Part shown: piece by piece, positions 1-9,249 of the stretch | Layout: each line of letters opens with the position of its first letter | Numbering within the stretch: the stretch's first letter is position 1 | NCBI GenBank assembly: GCA_038040325.1 | Contig: JBBPIM010000003.1 | Coordinates: forward strand, 1 to 64,000 | DNA: 64,000 nt | Reading direction: 5' to 3' | DNA from: Mayfieldus profundus | Lineage (GTDB): Bacteria; Actinomycetota; Thermoleophilia; Solirubrobacterales; 70-9 | Position numbers and translations under genes: made by a program | Notes under the pieces: generated by a model | The model's database searches: none | Told to the model about the DNA's origin: nothing | The model's input: only the letters and a program-made list of their open reading frames with translations

Positions 1-723
1 GAGTTCATCACCACCGACGTCTACGGAACCTACGTGCTGCTGGAGGCGGCGCGTGATGCCGGCATCCGCCATCTCCAGATCTCCACCGACGAGGTCTACG
101 GCTCGATCGAGGAGGGCTCGTTCACCGAGGTCTCGCCGCTGAATCCATCCTCGCCCTATTCGGCATCCAAGGCAGGGGGAGACCTGATCGTCTCGGCCTT
201 CAACCACACCTACGGCTCCGAGTCGCTGGTGATCCGCGCCTCAAACAACTACGGGCCGCGCCAGCACCCCGAGAAGCTGATCCCGCTGGCGGTCCTCAAT
301 TGCCTGGCCGGCGACCCGGTGCCCGTCTACGGGGACGGGGGCCAGGTCCGCAACTGGCTGTTCGTGGAGGACTTCGCCTCGGCGATAGACGCGGTGCTGG
401 AGCGCGGCGTCCCCGGCGAGGCATACAACGTCGGCGGCCCCGGCGAGCTGCCCAACATCGAGGTCGTCAAGCGCATCCTCGATCTGACCGGGCGCGACGA
501 GTCGCTGATCGAGTTCGTCACCGACCGCCCCGGGCACGACCGCCGCTACTCGCTGGCCTCCGACAAGCTGGAGGCGCTGGGCTGGAGTGCGGAGGTCGGC
601 TTCGACAAGGGGATCGAGCGCACCGTCGCCTGGTACCGCGACAACGCGGCGTGGTGGGGCCCGTTGCGCTCGGGCGAGTACCGGGACTACTACGAGCGCC
701 AGTACGGCAAAGCCCTGGGCTGA
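1..723 (+). CDS. rfbB: dTDP-glucose 4,6-dehydratase, 3' part
   Basis: The frame is open from the first base, so the 5' end of the gene, including the Rossmann glycine motif, lies upstream of the window. The visible 240 residues carry RmlB signatures: STDEVYG, the catalytic YSASK pair, SNNYGPRQ, PEKLIPL and RPGHDRRY. RmlB converts dTDP-glucose to dTDP-4-keto-6-deoxyglucose, the second step of dTDP-L-rhamnose synthesis. RmlD and RmlC, for the later steps, are encoded 6-9 kb downstream with glycosyltransferases between, so this belongs to a surface polysaccharide locus. No rmlA is visible; it may lie upstream. Confidence 0.93.
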   Translation, partial: EFITTDVYGTYVLLEAARDAGIRHLQISTDEVYGSIEEGSFTEVSPLNPSSPYSASKAGGDLIVSAFNHTYGSESLVIRASNNYGPRQHPEKLIPLAVLNCLAGDPVPVYGDGGQVRNWLFVEDFASAIDAVLERGVPGEAYNVGGPGELPNIEVVKRILDLTGRDESLIEFVTDRPGHDRRYSLASDKLEALGWSAEVGFDKGIERTVAWYRDNAAWWGPLRSGEYRDYYERQYGKALG

Positions 724-733
724 CGGCACCGCG

Positions 734-1675
734 ATGGCCGCTCCGAACGGGCCCGCCGTATACCTCCCGACGATCAAGCCTGGCGAGGACCTCACCAAGG
801 CGCTCACCAGCCTCGCCGAAGGCACGATCCAGACCCGGGTCGTCGTGATCGATAACGGCTGGGGGGACGAATCACTGAGCAGGGTGGGGGAACTCCATCC
901 GCGAGCGGAGCTGTTTCGCATTCCGCGGAACATCGGCTATGGGCCGGCATTGAATCGCGCCGTCCGCGAGAGACCGGCGGACCCCGTGGTATTCCTGAAC
1001 GACGACATCCAGTGCAATCCCCGCTTCATGGAAGCGCTGCTCGAGGTCGCCTCCGGGGCCGAGATGGTCGCCGCGGTGCTACTTCGCGGCGACGACCCAA
1101 CCCGCATCGACTCCGCCGGCATAGTCGCCGACCGCAGCGTCATGGGTTTCGACTATTTGAACGGAGAGCCGGTCGAATCCGCCCGCAACGCGCCTGCGCC
1201 GCTGGGTCCCACGGGCGGCGCGGCGTTGTTCCGGCGAGAGGCCTTCGAAAAGGCCGGAGGGTTCGATGAAAGGATGTTCGCCTACTACGAGGACCTCGAC
1301 TTGGTACTGAGAATGCGACTAGCCGGGGCCCGCTGCCGCCTCGCCCCCGAGGCTCAGGCGATCCACGCCTATTCGGCCACCTGGGGGCCAGGGACCGGCA
1401 AGAAGTACGCCAGATCAGGCTGGAGCCGGGGCTACATGCTGCGCCGGTATCGAGTCATGCGCAGCCCGCCACTCGCGCTGCACGCCCTGGTTTGCGAGTC
1501 GGCCCTGTGCTGCGGCCAGGTAGTTCGAGACCGGACCGCCCGTGGACTCCTCGGTCGGGTGAGAGGCTGGCGGGACGCTGCCGGGTTGGAGCCACGCGCC
1601 ACACCTCCCGATTGCCTTCTGGAGCCCTCCGTCATTCGGGCGCTGAGTCTGCGGCGCCGGCGACGACGAGCCTAA
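734..1675 (+). CDS. family 2 glycosyltransferase (rhamnosyltransferase-like)
   Basis: The protein has 313 residues from the ATG 10 bp after the rfbB stop. The frame is open further upstream, but there it only shadows rfbB. It is a GT-A fold GT2 enzyme: an N-terminal nucleotide-binding half (VVVIDNG near residue 37), a DXD-type metal site LNDD at 88-91, then GGFDE and YYEDLDL at 175-190, typical of rhamnosyltransferase-like enzymes. It probably transfers a sugar, perhaps rhamnose given the neighbouring rml genes, to a lipid-linked glycan at the inner face of the membrane. Donor and acceptor cannot be read from the sequence. The tail is very arginine-rich. Confidence 0.85.
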   Translation: MAAPNGPAVYLPTIKPGEDLTKALTSLAEGTIQTRVVVIDNGWGDESLSRVGELHPRAELFRIPRNIGYGPALNRAVRERPADPVVFLNDDIQCNPRFMEALLEVASGAEMVAAVLLRGDDPTRIDSAGIVADRSVMGFDYLNGEPVESARNAPAPLGPTGGAALFRREAFEKAGGFDERMFAYYEDLDLVLRMRLAGARCRLAPEAQAIHAYSATWGPGTGKKYARSGWSRGYMLRRYRVMRSPPLALHALVCESALCCGQVVRDRTARGLLGRVRGWRDAAGLEPRATPPDCLLEPSVIRALSLRRRRRRA

Positions 1676-1692
1676 CGTCGGGCGCCGGCGGG

Positions 1693-3183
1693 TCAGCCGA
1701 CCCCGGTGTTCGGCGTCTGACCCTTGCCTCCGAACGGAGGCACGTAGAAGTCCTTCACGTACTTGAGGGAGAAGGGCAGGGACTTCGAGCCGCCCAGGAG
1801 CTTCGCTCGCACCTTCCCGGTGGTCTCCCCTGAGCGCACCTTCCTGGTGAAGATGCCATCCGAGTTCGCCTTCAGGGTTGCGATCTTCCTGAACCCGCTG
1901 CCGCTGTTCTGCTCGACCCGGACCTTGCCGGGCCCGCTGTCAGGGGTGCGGCCCCAGACGAGGATCTTTCTCCCCTTCCTGAGCGCGACGAACGGGAAAC
2001 GAAACGACTTCAGCGATCGCTTTGCCTTGTCCTTGGCGATGCTCGAGCCGCGCAGATAAAGGCCGGACTGAGCGGTGTCGCCGATCTTCTCGCCGCGCGC
2101 CTGGTCGCGGAGCCCGAACCAGAGCACCGCACTTACCCCCGCTTTCCACATCCGGAAGAAGGACTCGGCCATCCAGCGCGCATGCAGCTTCGATTTCAGC
2201 CCGCCCGGATCCGGTGGCTTGGAATCCCAGCTGAATTCGGTGACCCAGAAAGGCACCACGCCACCGTCGGTCTGAATCTTGCCGGCGCGGTTTGCCGCCC
2301 GAATGAGCTTGGTCATCAGCGGCAGGTTGCCGAGCGACACATCGTCGGCTCCGGCGGCCTTGTGGGTGGGCCCCCCGGTGGTGTACGGGTGGGTGGCCGC
2401 GATGTCGAAACGTGCCGACTGATCGCAGCCCGGCTCTGGCTTGGGCTTCTTGCGGCCCTGCATGCAGAGCAGGCGCCGGGTGAAATCAAGCGGGCCAAGC
2501 CCGCCTGGCCGCTTGAGTGGGGCCAACCCGGCCATAAGGACCCGATTGGAAGGGTCCACCGCCTTCACGGCCCCCGAAAAGGCGTTCAGCAGCCGCCGGT
2601 AGTTGTCCGGGGAGACCTTCTGACCGTTCTCGAACTGAGGCAAAAAGAAAATGACGAGGTTCGGCTCGACCCAAGCCTGCCAGTAGCGGACCCGGGGCAG
2701 CACGCCGTTGCCGGGATCAAAGGAGCCGCTGTAACGCCTGGCGATCGCGGTCGCAAAATCCGCGTACTCCTGTGGGTCGGGATAGCAGATCGGCTGCTCC
2801 GTGCAGCCAGGCTGCCGGGCCCAGCGCGGCGAGTCAGTGACCGTTAGGAGCGGTTCGAGTCCGGCCGCAGCTGCCTCCCTTACTGCGGTGTCAATTGCGG
2901 ACCAGTTATATCCCGGATGGCCGGGATCGGTGGCGTCGAAGGACGGAGGCTTGTCGGGTGAATCCCTGCTGGGGGCAATGTTCGACCAAAACGCGGCGAC
3001 CTTGAGGTAACGCGTCCCTGCATCCTTCATTCTGTTCATCGCAAGCGGCTCTGTCTGGGTTTCCGAATCGGTGGAAACGATCCCCGTCTCAAATGGGCGA
3101 GCGAAAGCCTGAGTCGCAGGTAGCGCGCTGACGGTCAAAGCGAACACCAAGGCTGCCACCCAGCGTGACCTCCGTTGCATCAA
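1693..3183 (-). CDS. exported clan-A glycoside hydrolase
   Basis: The protein has 496 residues and a Sec signal peptide (basic MMQRRSR, hydrophobic stretch, ATQAFA about residue 28). The rest reads as a (beta/alpha)8 glycosidase of clan GH-A, similar in style to GH39/GH5: WVEPN has the likely acid/base Glu173 and WVTEFSW the likely nucleophile Glu316. A C-terminal beta-rich domain of about 100 residues follows. The ATG overlaps the stop of the upstream sugar transferase gene by 4 bp, so the two are probably cotranscribed. A periplasmic or extracellular glycosidase in a polysaccharide locus may trim or release the polymer. The substrate is unknown. The usual NEP motif reads VEP here. Confidence 0.75.
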   Translation of the reverse strand: MMQRRSRWVAALVFALTVSALPATQAFARPFETGIVSTDSETQTEPLAMNRMKDAGTRYLKVAAFWSNIAPSRDSPDKPPSFDATDPGHPGYNWSAIDTAVREAAAAGLEPLLTVTDSPRWARQPGCTEQPICYPDPQEYADFATAIARRYSGSFDPGNGVLPRVRYWQAWVEPNLVIFFLPQFENGQKVSPDNYRRLLNAFSGAVKAVDPSNRVLMAGLAPLKRPGGLGPLDFTRRLLCMQGRKKPKPEPGCDQSARFDIAATHPYTTGGPTHKAAGADDVSLGNLPLMTKLIRAANRAGKIQTDGGVVPFWVTEFSWDSKPPDPGGLKSKLHARWMAESFFRMWKAGVSAVLWFGLRDQARGEKIGDTAQSGLYLRGSSIAKDKAKRSLKSFRFPFVALRKGRKILVWGRTPDSGPGKVRVEQNSGSGFRKIATLKANSDGIFTRKVRSGETTGKVRAKLLGGSKSLPFSLKYVKDFYVPPFGGKGQTPNTGVG

Positions 3184-4718
3184 TACGCACCGTTGCCGCG
3201 CGCGATCGCCACGGGTGTCCGCAAGAGGATCTTCAGGTCGCCGGCGATCGAGAGGTGGTCGAGATAGTCACGTTCGAGCGCCAAACGCTCCTCAAAGGAG
3301 AGGTCCCCGCGTCCATATACCTGCATCGGGCCGGTGATCCCCGGCTTGACTGCCAGCCGCATCCGCTGCCGCTCGTCGTAGAGCCGGACCACCGCCTCCT
3401 CTTCCGGTCTGGGGCCGACCATCGACATATGGCCCAGCAGGACATTGATCAGCTGCGGCAGTTCGTCGAGACTCAACCTGCGCAGGACGCGACCCACGCG
3501 CGTGGCTCGAGGATCGCCACGAACCTTGAAGGCAGGCTCGCTCAGTGTGCCCAGGTCGACGACGGCGGGCAGCCGCTTTTCGGCGTCGCTGACCATGCTG
3601 CGGAACTTCCACATCGAAAACGGCTTGCCGTGTGCGCCGATTCGCACCTGCCTGAAGAACACAGGCCCGCGGGAGCCGAGCTTGATCAGCAGGGCGACTA
3701 CGAGCATAAGCGGCGCCAGCAGCACGAGCAGCGTGGACGCCAACACGAGGTCCAGCAGCCGCTTCATCATCAGTGTCGAACGCGACGCGTCCGCGAAGCG
3801 GAAGTCGAGCAGGGGAAGCTCGCCAAGCCGGTTCAACTCGGTTCCGGGACCGAGCATCGAAGCGTGTGGCGCGACCATGGTCAAGCCGAGGGCGCAGCGT
3901 TTGCAGTCCGTAATCACTTCACGAACCTGGGCGGTGGTGAGGTCGTTGTCAGCTATCAGGACTCGCTCTGCGCCATGTGCCGCGGCCACAGGGACCATGT
4001 CGGAGACCGAGCCGAGCCATGGAAGCTCGCTCGGCCCACCCGCGTCTGCTGAAGCGGTCGAACCATCGTCCAGGTAGCCGATCGCGACCAATCGGGTCTC
4101 CGGATGTACCGCGAGCTTTCGCGCCAGAGCGGCTGCTTCGGTACCGGACCCGACGATCAGGCCGATCTCCCTGCTGCCCAACGTTCGGAAGGCGTACCTG
4201 ACCGCTACCCGGGCCATGACCCCGACGCTGAAGGCAACCGCGCCGAGGATCAGCCCGTCAGCGCTATCGATGGCAGCTGCCGGGCTCAGCGCGATCAGCC
4301 CTGCCAGCGCCAAGGTTCCGAACACACTGGTCGACATCAGTCCAGGCAATTCATCGAGGGTGCTGTGGCGGATCCGCCGGTGGTCGATGTCGTAGAGGCC
4401 ATGGAGCTTGGCCACGAGAATCCACAGCGGACTGAAGACAATCCCCCAATACAGCGACGCGGGCTGCATCGGTCCGCTGAGCGTGTAGGCCGCCAAGAGG
4501 CCTGCCATAGCGCCCGCCCAATCCGCCCCGGCCAGCACACGACGCAGCAGCATCCCGCGCCGGCGTGCCCTCTCGGGACCACTGAGCCGCAGGGGCTCGA
4601 GTTCCGCGCCGTGGGTTCGAGCGCTGCTCGCTGACTCCGCCCTCGATCTGGGTTCGACCGTCTGATCGCGGGGCTCGACCACGCCCTGCGCGAAGTCAGG
4701 TGGCCCAGGTGAGCTCAC
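3180..4718 (-). CDS. polyprenyl-phosphate sugar-1-phosphate transferase (exopolysaccharide initiating enzyme)
   Basis: The protein has 512 residues from the GTG at 4718, preceded by AAGGAGAGAGG. A longer TTG-started form would overlap the divergent methyltransferase. The N-terminal part has several membrane segments (about 65-175) and a Rossmann-like region (LIVGSGTEA, about 187-195) as in WbaP/CpsE-type proteins. The C-terminal catalytic domain has KRLLD (319-323), a membrane helix, KFRSM (371-375), LDELPQL (417-423) and VGPRPEE (434-440), all conserved in bacterial sugar transferases. Such enzymes move a sugar-1-phosphate onto undecaprenyl phosphate and start repeat-unit synthesis. It shares a 4-bp overlap with the downstream glycosidase gene. 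Confidence 0.92.
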   Translation of the reverse strand: MSSPGPPDFAQGVVEPRDQTVEPRSRAESASSARTHGAELEPLRLSGPERARRRGMLLRRVLAGADWAGAMAGLLAAYTLSGPMQPASLYWGIVFSPLWILVAKLHGLYDIDHRRIRHSTLDELPGLMSTSVFGTLALAGLIALSPAAAIDSADGLILGAVAFSVGVMARVAVRYAFRTLGSREIGLIVGSGTEAAALARKLAVHPETRLVAIGYLDDGSTASADAGGPSELPWLGSVSDMVPVAAAHGAERVLIADNDLTTAQVREVITDCKRCALGLTMVAPHASMLGPGTELNRLGELPLLDFRFADASRSTLMMKRLLDLVLASTLLVLLAPLMLVVALLIKLGSRGPVFFRQVRIGAHGKPFSMWKFRSMVSDAEKRLPAVVDLGTLSEPAFKVRGDPRATRVGRVLRRLSLDELPQLINVLLGHMSMVGPRPEEEAVVRLYDERQRMRLAVKPGITGPMQVYGRGDLSFEERLALERDYLDHLSIAGDLKILLRTPVAIARGNGAY

Positions 4719-4804
4719 TCTCGATCCCTCTCTCCTTCCGCATCTGCAATGCGCTCGCACTGTAGAACACAATCCACCAGTCTTCGATTTGATCTGACAA
4801 TTAT

Positions 4805-5668
4805 TTGATCTCCGCAACTCCCAAACGAAGATTCCGGCGCTTCGGCAAGCATCTCTTGCTACACCTCCCGGTCTCCGTCAGGCAACCGGTTGTCAGGAGG
4901 TTCTTCCGAATCTGGGAAACGTATAGGACGCGTAGCGCAGGGCGGAAGCAGACGGCGTCCGATCGAGCACACGGCCTGCCAGTTCCCCCCGCCCGCCTGC
5001 GCCTACTCGTCGCCGGCCCGGACGCCGACGCGTTCCTTCGCAGCGGCACTGTGGACGCCGGCTTGATTCGCCAGCTCCTTCTCCGCAATGGCGCCGACAT
5101 GAGCGGCATGGACGCGATCCTCGACTTTGCCTGCGGCTGCGGTCGCATCGCCCGCTGGTGGGCGGACCTGGACGGGCCCGAGATCCACGGCTGCGACTAC
5201 AACCCTGACCTCACCGGGTGGACCCGTAGCAACCTTCCTTTCATGAAGGTGGCGACGAACGGGGCGGGGCCCCCGTTGCCATATTCCGGCGCGCGGTTCG
5301 ACTTCGTCTACGCCATCTCTGCCTTCACCCATCTGCCTGAGGAAGCGCAGCACCGCTGGATGTCCGAGCTCCGGCGAATTCTCCGCCCCGATGGGCTGTT
5401 GCTGTTCACCGTCCACGGAGAGCGATATGCGGACCAGCTGTCACGAGGCGAGCGGGAGGCATTTCTCGATGGCGAGCTCGTAGTCCGATTCGAGGAGGTC
5501 CCAGGGACAAATCTGTGCGCGACCTTTCACCCCCCCGCTTACGTGACCGGCCAGATGCTCGATGGGTTCGAGCTCGTCGAGTGGGTCGATGAGAACGAGA
5601 GCGGTTCGCGCAGCCTCTTGCCGATGCCTCGACAGGACAACTACCTCGTTCGAAAGAGCACCATCTAG
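4805..5668 (+). CDS. class I SAM-dependent methyltransferase
   Basis: The protein has 287 residues if the TTG at 4805 is used; no better start is apparent. Motif I reads DFACGCGRI (107-115), the acidic post-I segment HGCDYN follows, and the DFVYAISAFTHL and LRRILRPDG segments match the methyltransferase_11/25 fold. The basic N-terminus (about 50 residues) has no clear match. It is divergent from the sugar transferase gene and is followed at 15 bp by an epimerase gene. In this locus it most likely methylates a sugar or glycan, but no substrate is shown. The intergenic space between the two divergent starts is about 85 bp. Confidence 0.8.
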   Translation: MISATPKRRFRRFGKHLLLHLPVSVRQPVVRRFFRIWETYRTRSAGRKQTASDRAHGLPVPPARLRLLVAGPDADAFLRSGTVDAGLIRQLLLRNGADMSGMDAILDFACGCGRIARWWADLDGPEIHGCDYNPDLTGWTRSNLPFMKVATNGAGPPLPYSGARFDFVYAISAFTHLPEEAQHRWMSELRRILRPDGLLLFTVHGERYADQLSRGEREAFLDGELVVRFEEVPGTNLCATFHPPAYVTGQMLDGFELVEWVDENESGSRSLLPMPRQDNYLVRKSTI

Positions 5669-5685
5669 CTACAGTTCGGCGGGTG

Positions 5686-6792
5686 ATGGCTAGCGCTGCC
5701 GGCGACCGTGCACGCATGCCAGGCGCCGATCTGCGGGGCAACGGACTCTCGGCGACGCCTCCTGCCGCGGGTCGCCGAGTCTTGCTGACCGGCGGGGCGG
5801 GCTACATCGGCTGCGTCCTGACCGAGCGTCTGCTGCGCCGCGGCTATGAGGTGCGCATTCTCGACCGTCTTTACTGGGGGGAGGATCCCCTTGCGAACAC
5901 TCGGGAGCAGGTCGAGCTTGTGGTCGCCGACGTGCGGGACGTGCCGGCGTCGGCGCTGGACGGCGTCAATGGGGTGATTCATCTTGCCGGGCTTTCGAAC
6001 GACCCCACCGCGGAGTACGACCCCGAGGCCAACTGGGAGATGAATGCGGTCGCTACCGAAGAGCTCGGCATGGCCTGCGCCGAGACCGGCATTGCCCGCT
6101 TCGTCCTGGGTTCGTCCTGCTCTCTTTACGACGGACTTCCGCCCGGGATGCACGACGAGACGGCGGAGGTCGCGCCGCGCGGGGCATATGCCGAGTCCAA
6201 GCACTACGCGGAGCAGAAGCTCCTCGCCTTGCAGGAGCAGGGGCTCTCGCCCGTGATCCTGCGCCAGGGGACCGTCTACGGCTACAGCCCCCGCATGCGC
6301 TTCGATCTGGTTGTCAACACGTTCGTCAAGGACGCCTTGCTCAACGGACGTCTGTTGCTGCACGGAGGCGGATGGATGTGGCGGCCCCTCGTCGATGTTC
6401 GGGACACGGCAGACGCGATGATCTGCGCTCTCGAGGCACCCGCCGAAACAGCCGCAGGTGAGATCTTCAACGTGCTGCACTCCAACTACCAGATCCGCGA
6501 GCTGGCAATGCTCGTCGCTGGTTCTGTGCAGCTGCTCGGCCGCCAGGTGGAGCTCGAGGAGACTCCGGCGCCGGACCTGACCCGCAACTATGAGTGCTCG
6601 AACGCCAAGCTCGCCCAGCGGCTCGGATTCTCGCCAAGCCGGTCGGTGGTTCAGGCGATCGCGGATCTGCTCGATGAGATCGATGTCAGCGACCGCGAGA
6701 TGCTCACCGATCCCCGCCATTACAACATCCGCTGGCTCGAGCTGCTTCAGGAGATGACGCCGAGGATCGAGCGATTCGGAGCAGCATTGTGA
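5686..6792 (+). CDS. NAD-dependent epimerase/dehydratase (extended SDR)
   Basis: The protein has about 368 residues; GTG at 5683 and ATG at 5686 are both possible starts. The NAD-binding motif TGGAGYIG lies near residue 35, and the active site has the Ser pair in SSCSLYDG and YAESK (Tyr and Lys). It is an extended SDR of the type that modifies nucleotide sugars, distinct from RmlB and GalE. Its stop overlaps the GTG of rfbD by 4 bp, so it is part of a run of translationally coupled sugar genes with rfbD and the deacetylase-like gene. The exact nucleotide-sugar substrate is not known. Confidence 0.85.
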   Translation: MASAAGDRARMPGADLRGNGLSATPPAAGRRVLLTGGAGYIGCVLTERLLRRGYEVRILDRLYWGEDPLANTREQVELVVADVRDVPASALDGVNGVIHLAGLSNDPTAEYDPEANWEMNAVATEELGMACAETGIARFVLGSSCSLYDGLPPGMHDETAEVAPRGAYAESKHYAEQKLLALQEQGLSPVILRQGTVYGYSPRMRFDLVVNTFVKDALLNGRLLLHGGGWMWRPLVDVRDTADAMICALEAPAETAAGEIFNVLHSNYQIRELAMLVAGSVQLLGRQVELEETPAPDLTRNYECSNAKLAQRLGFSPSRSVVQAIADLLDEIDVSDREMLTDPRHYNIRWLELLQEMTPRIERFGAAL

Positions 6793-7679
6793 CCCTGCGG
6801 CGGGTCCTGATCACAGGCGGCGGGGGCCAACTCGCCGCGGATCTTGAAGGCCTTCTGGCTGATGGCGCCGAGGTACACGCACCCGGGCACGCGCAGTTGG
6901 ACGTCACCGATGACGCTGCGGTCGAGACTGCGTTCGCGGGGATATCTCCGGACACGGTCTTCAACTGCGCCGCGTTCCACAATGTCGATCTCTGCGAAGG
7001 GGAGGAAGAGCAGAGCTTCGCGGTCAACTGCCGGGCCGTGAAGCGGTTGGCGCAGCTATGCGACCGAGGTGGCGCAAAGCTCGTCCACTTGAGCACCAAT
7101 TACGTCTTCGACGGCGAGCGCGACGACCCCTACGGCGAGTGGGACCATCCCAACCCGCAGAGCGTGTACGCGATCTCAAAGCTGGCCGGAGAATGGGCTG
7201 CCCTGGCGTATGGGCCCGGGGCTCTCGTGGTGCGCACGGCCGGACTCTACGGCCTTCACGGCAGCGCGTCCAAGGGCGGAAATTTCGTCACACGGATGAT
7301 CAACCGTGCGCAGGCGGACGGCGCGCTCCGCGTGGTGTCCGACCAGCGCCTCAGCCCTACCTACACAGAGGACCTGGCGCGTTCCCTGATCCAGGCGGTG
7401 GAGATCGGCGTGGAGGGGACGCTTCACCTGACCGCTTCGGACTCGTGCACTTGGCACGAGTTCACCGTCGCGATCATGGAGCTGGCGGGCATTCCGGCGA
7501 CAGTTGATCCGGTTCCCACCGCTCCCGACCCCAACAAGGCCAAGCGACCCCTCAACGGAGTCCTCGCCCGCCCGGCGGCCGATGCGGCGGGGATCGCGCC
7601 GTTACGTTTCTGGCATGGGGGACTCGCTGAATACATGCAGCGAGCCGGTCTCACCGCGATCAATAAGGTGACGTCGTGA
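6789..7679 (+). CDS. rfbD: dTDP-4-dehydrorhamnose reductase
   Basis: The protein has 296 residues from a GTG that overlaps the previous stop (GTGA). It has the RmlD glycine motif TGGGGQLA at 9-16, the STNYVFDG signature, the catalytic YAISK pair, and DQRLSPTYTEDLA, characteristic of the family. RmlD reduces dTDP-4-keto-L-rhamnose to dTDP-L-rhamnose with NAD(P)H, the last step of the pathway. With the rmlB end at the window start and rmlC at 8620-9192, three of the four rml genes are present. Its stop overlaps the start of the next gene by 4 bp. Confidence 0.93.
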   Translation: MTLRRVLITGGGGQLAADLEGLLADGAEVHAPGHAQLDVTDDAAVETAFAGISPDTVFNCAAFHNVDLCEGEEEQSFAVNCRAVKRLAQLCDRGGAKLVHLSTNYVFDGERDDPYGEWDHPNPQSVYAISKLAGEWAALAYGPGALVVRTAGLYGLHGSASKGGNFVTRMINRAQADGALRVVSDQRLSPTYTEDLARSLIQAVEIGVEGTLHLTASDSCTWHEFTVAIMELAGIPATVDPVPTAPDPNKAKRPLNGVLARPAADAAGIAPLRFWHGGLAEYMQRAGLTAINKVTS

Positions 7680-8644
7680 CTCGCGGGCGCACCGAGATCC
7701 CGGTTGTGCTGTGCCTCGATGTGGAGCCGGACGCACGCACCTTTGACCCTCAGAATCCCGGCGGCTGGGATGGCTTCGAGCGGTGGATCGAAACGGTTCC
7801 ACTCCTTCGCGAACGTCTTTCACAGGCAACCGGGGCACCGGCGGCTTTTACGTGGGCGCTTCGCATGGATCCCCAGGTGGCGGATACGTGGGGCTCGCCG
7901 ACATGGGTGACGGAGACCTACGGAGACGTGTTTGCAGGGTTCTTGGAATGCGGCGACGAGCTGGGCCTTCACACGCACGATTGGCGCTGGGACAGCGATC
8001 TGGGCGACTGGATCTCGAGGGATCACGACCCCGCCTGGGGTGAGCACAGCATGGGCATGGCCTTCGATGCCTTCGAAGAGGCGTTCGGACATCCCTGCGC
8101 AGCGCATCGAGGGGGAGATCACTTCCTCAGCGAGGCGATGTTCTCGTTCCTGAGGGAACGTGGGGTCAAGGTTGACATGACTGTCGAGCCCGGCAAGCCG
8201 CCGGCCGGCGCCGCGGCTGGCGAGCATGTGCACAGCGCGACTCCGGATTATCGTGTTGCGCCACCCAGGCCGTATCGCTCCAGCCCTGGCAGATTCCCGG
8301 CACCCGACCCGGCCAGCGACGACGACCCCCTGCTGATGCCGATGTGCAGCGCCATGTCGCGAAGCGGTCGCCGTCTGCCGCTCCCAATCCACCACGGCTC
8401 GCGGCGCTTCGCGCTGCGTCTGGCGGTTGAGTTGTTGCGCGACCCGCCCCCTGTTCTCGCCTTTTCGATGCGAAGCGACATGGCGATCAAACCCGGGTGG
8501 GCCACCGTCGAGAAGAATCTCGAGCATCTCGCGGGGCATCGGCGCATGACGTTCGTCACGGCGAGTGCCGCAGCCAAGCGTTTCCAAGGAGCGAACGGTT
8601 CGGATCGCGATGCAGCCGGCTACCGGTCGGCGTCGCCGGGCTGA
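7676..8644 (+). CDS. polysaccharide deacetylase-like protein
   Basis: The protein has 322 residues from a GTG overlapping the rfbD stop. The opening VVLCLDVEPD gives the first acidic motif, ELGLHTHDW the metal-binding His-x-x-Asp type motif, and AHRGGDHF the following arginine motif of the NodB/carbohydrate esterase 4-like barrel. No signal peptide is visible, so it is probably cytoplasmic, which suggests action on a nucleotide- or lipid-linked sugar. Its 3' end overlaps the convergent rfbC by 25 bp. Family membership is inferred from motif order, so catalytic activity is uncertain. Confidence 0.65.
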   Translation: MTRGRTEIPVVLCLDVEPDARTFDPQNPGGWDGFERWIETVPLLRERLSQATGAPAAFTWALRMDPQVADTWGSPTWVTETYGDVFAGFLECGDELGLHTHDWRWDSDLGDWISRDHDPAWGEHSMGMAFDAFEEAFGHPCAAHRGGDHFLSEAMFSFLRERGVKVDMTVEPGKPPAGAAAGEHVHSATPDYRVAPPRPYRSSPGRFPAPDPASDDDPLLMPMCSAMSRSGRRLPLPIHHGSRRFALRLAVELLRDPPPVLAFSMRSDMAIKPGWATVEKNLEHLAGHRRMTFVTASAAAKRFQGANGSDRDAAGYRSASPG

Positions 8645-9192
8645 TACTCGAAGGGGAGCTCGCCGGCGATCTCGCTGAGGCGGGGAGCGCTCGCGTCACG
8701 CTCCGACGGGACCAGCTCGATGTCGGGCCACTCGATGCCGACCTCTGGATCGTTGTAGGCGATCCCGCGCTCGATGCTCTCGTCGTAATAGCTGGTGCAT
8801 TTGTAAAGGACGTCGGCGGTATCGCTGACCACGCAGAAGCCGTGTGCGAAGCCGATCGGACAGTAGAGATTGTGGTGGTTCTCGTCGTTGAGCTCGAACG
8901 CCTCCCACTCCCCGAACGTGGGCGATCCGCGGCGGATGTCGACGAGCACATCGACGATCGCGCCGTGAGCGCAGCGGACCAGCTTCGCCATCCCGTCCCC
9001 TACCTGAAAGTGCATTCCGCGCACGATGCCGTGGCGGGAGCGCGAATGGTTGTCCTGGACGAACTCCTCCTCGATGCCGAACTCGGCAAACACGCTGCGG
9101 CGGTAGGACTCGTGGAAGAATCCGCGCTCGTCGCCGTGCACGACCGGCCGTACGAGCACTGGGCCGTCGAGCCTGGTCGGCACCTGCTCCAT
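8620..9192 (-). CDS. rfbC: dTDP-4-dehydrorhamnose 3,5-epimerase
   Basis: The protein has 190 residues from the ATG at 9192, the usual length for RmlC. Upstream in-frame sequence only shadows the divergent glycosyltransferase. It has the cupin hallmarks: GFFHESYR near the start, VQDNHSRSRHGIVRGMHFQ with the catalytic His, KLVRCAHGAIVDVLVDIR, and GFAHGFCV. RmlC epimerises C3 and C5 of dTDP-4-keto-6-deoxyglucose. Unlike rfbB and rfbD it is on the minus strand, with its 3' end overlapping the deacetylase-like gene by 25 bp. Confidence 0.93.
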   Translation of the reverse strand: MEQVPTRLDGPVLVRPVVHGDERGFFHESYRRSVFAEFGIEEEFVQDNHSRSRHGIVRGMHFQVGDGMAKLVRCAHGAIVDVLVDIRRGSPTFGEWEAFELNDENHHNLYCPIGFAHGFCVVSDTADVLYKCTSYYDESIERGIAYNDPEVGIEWPDIELVPSERDASAPRLSEIAGELPFEYQPGDADR

Positions 9193-9249
9193 CGCGAGGC
9201 GCAGGATAGCCTCTCGCCGGTGCCGCAGGACCGCGCCGATACCTGCCTT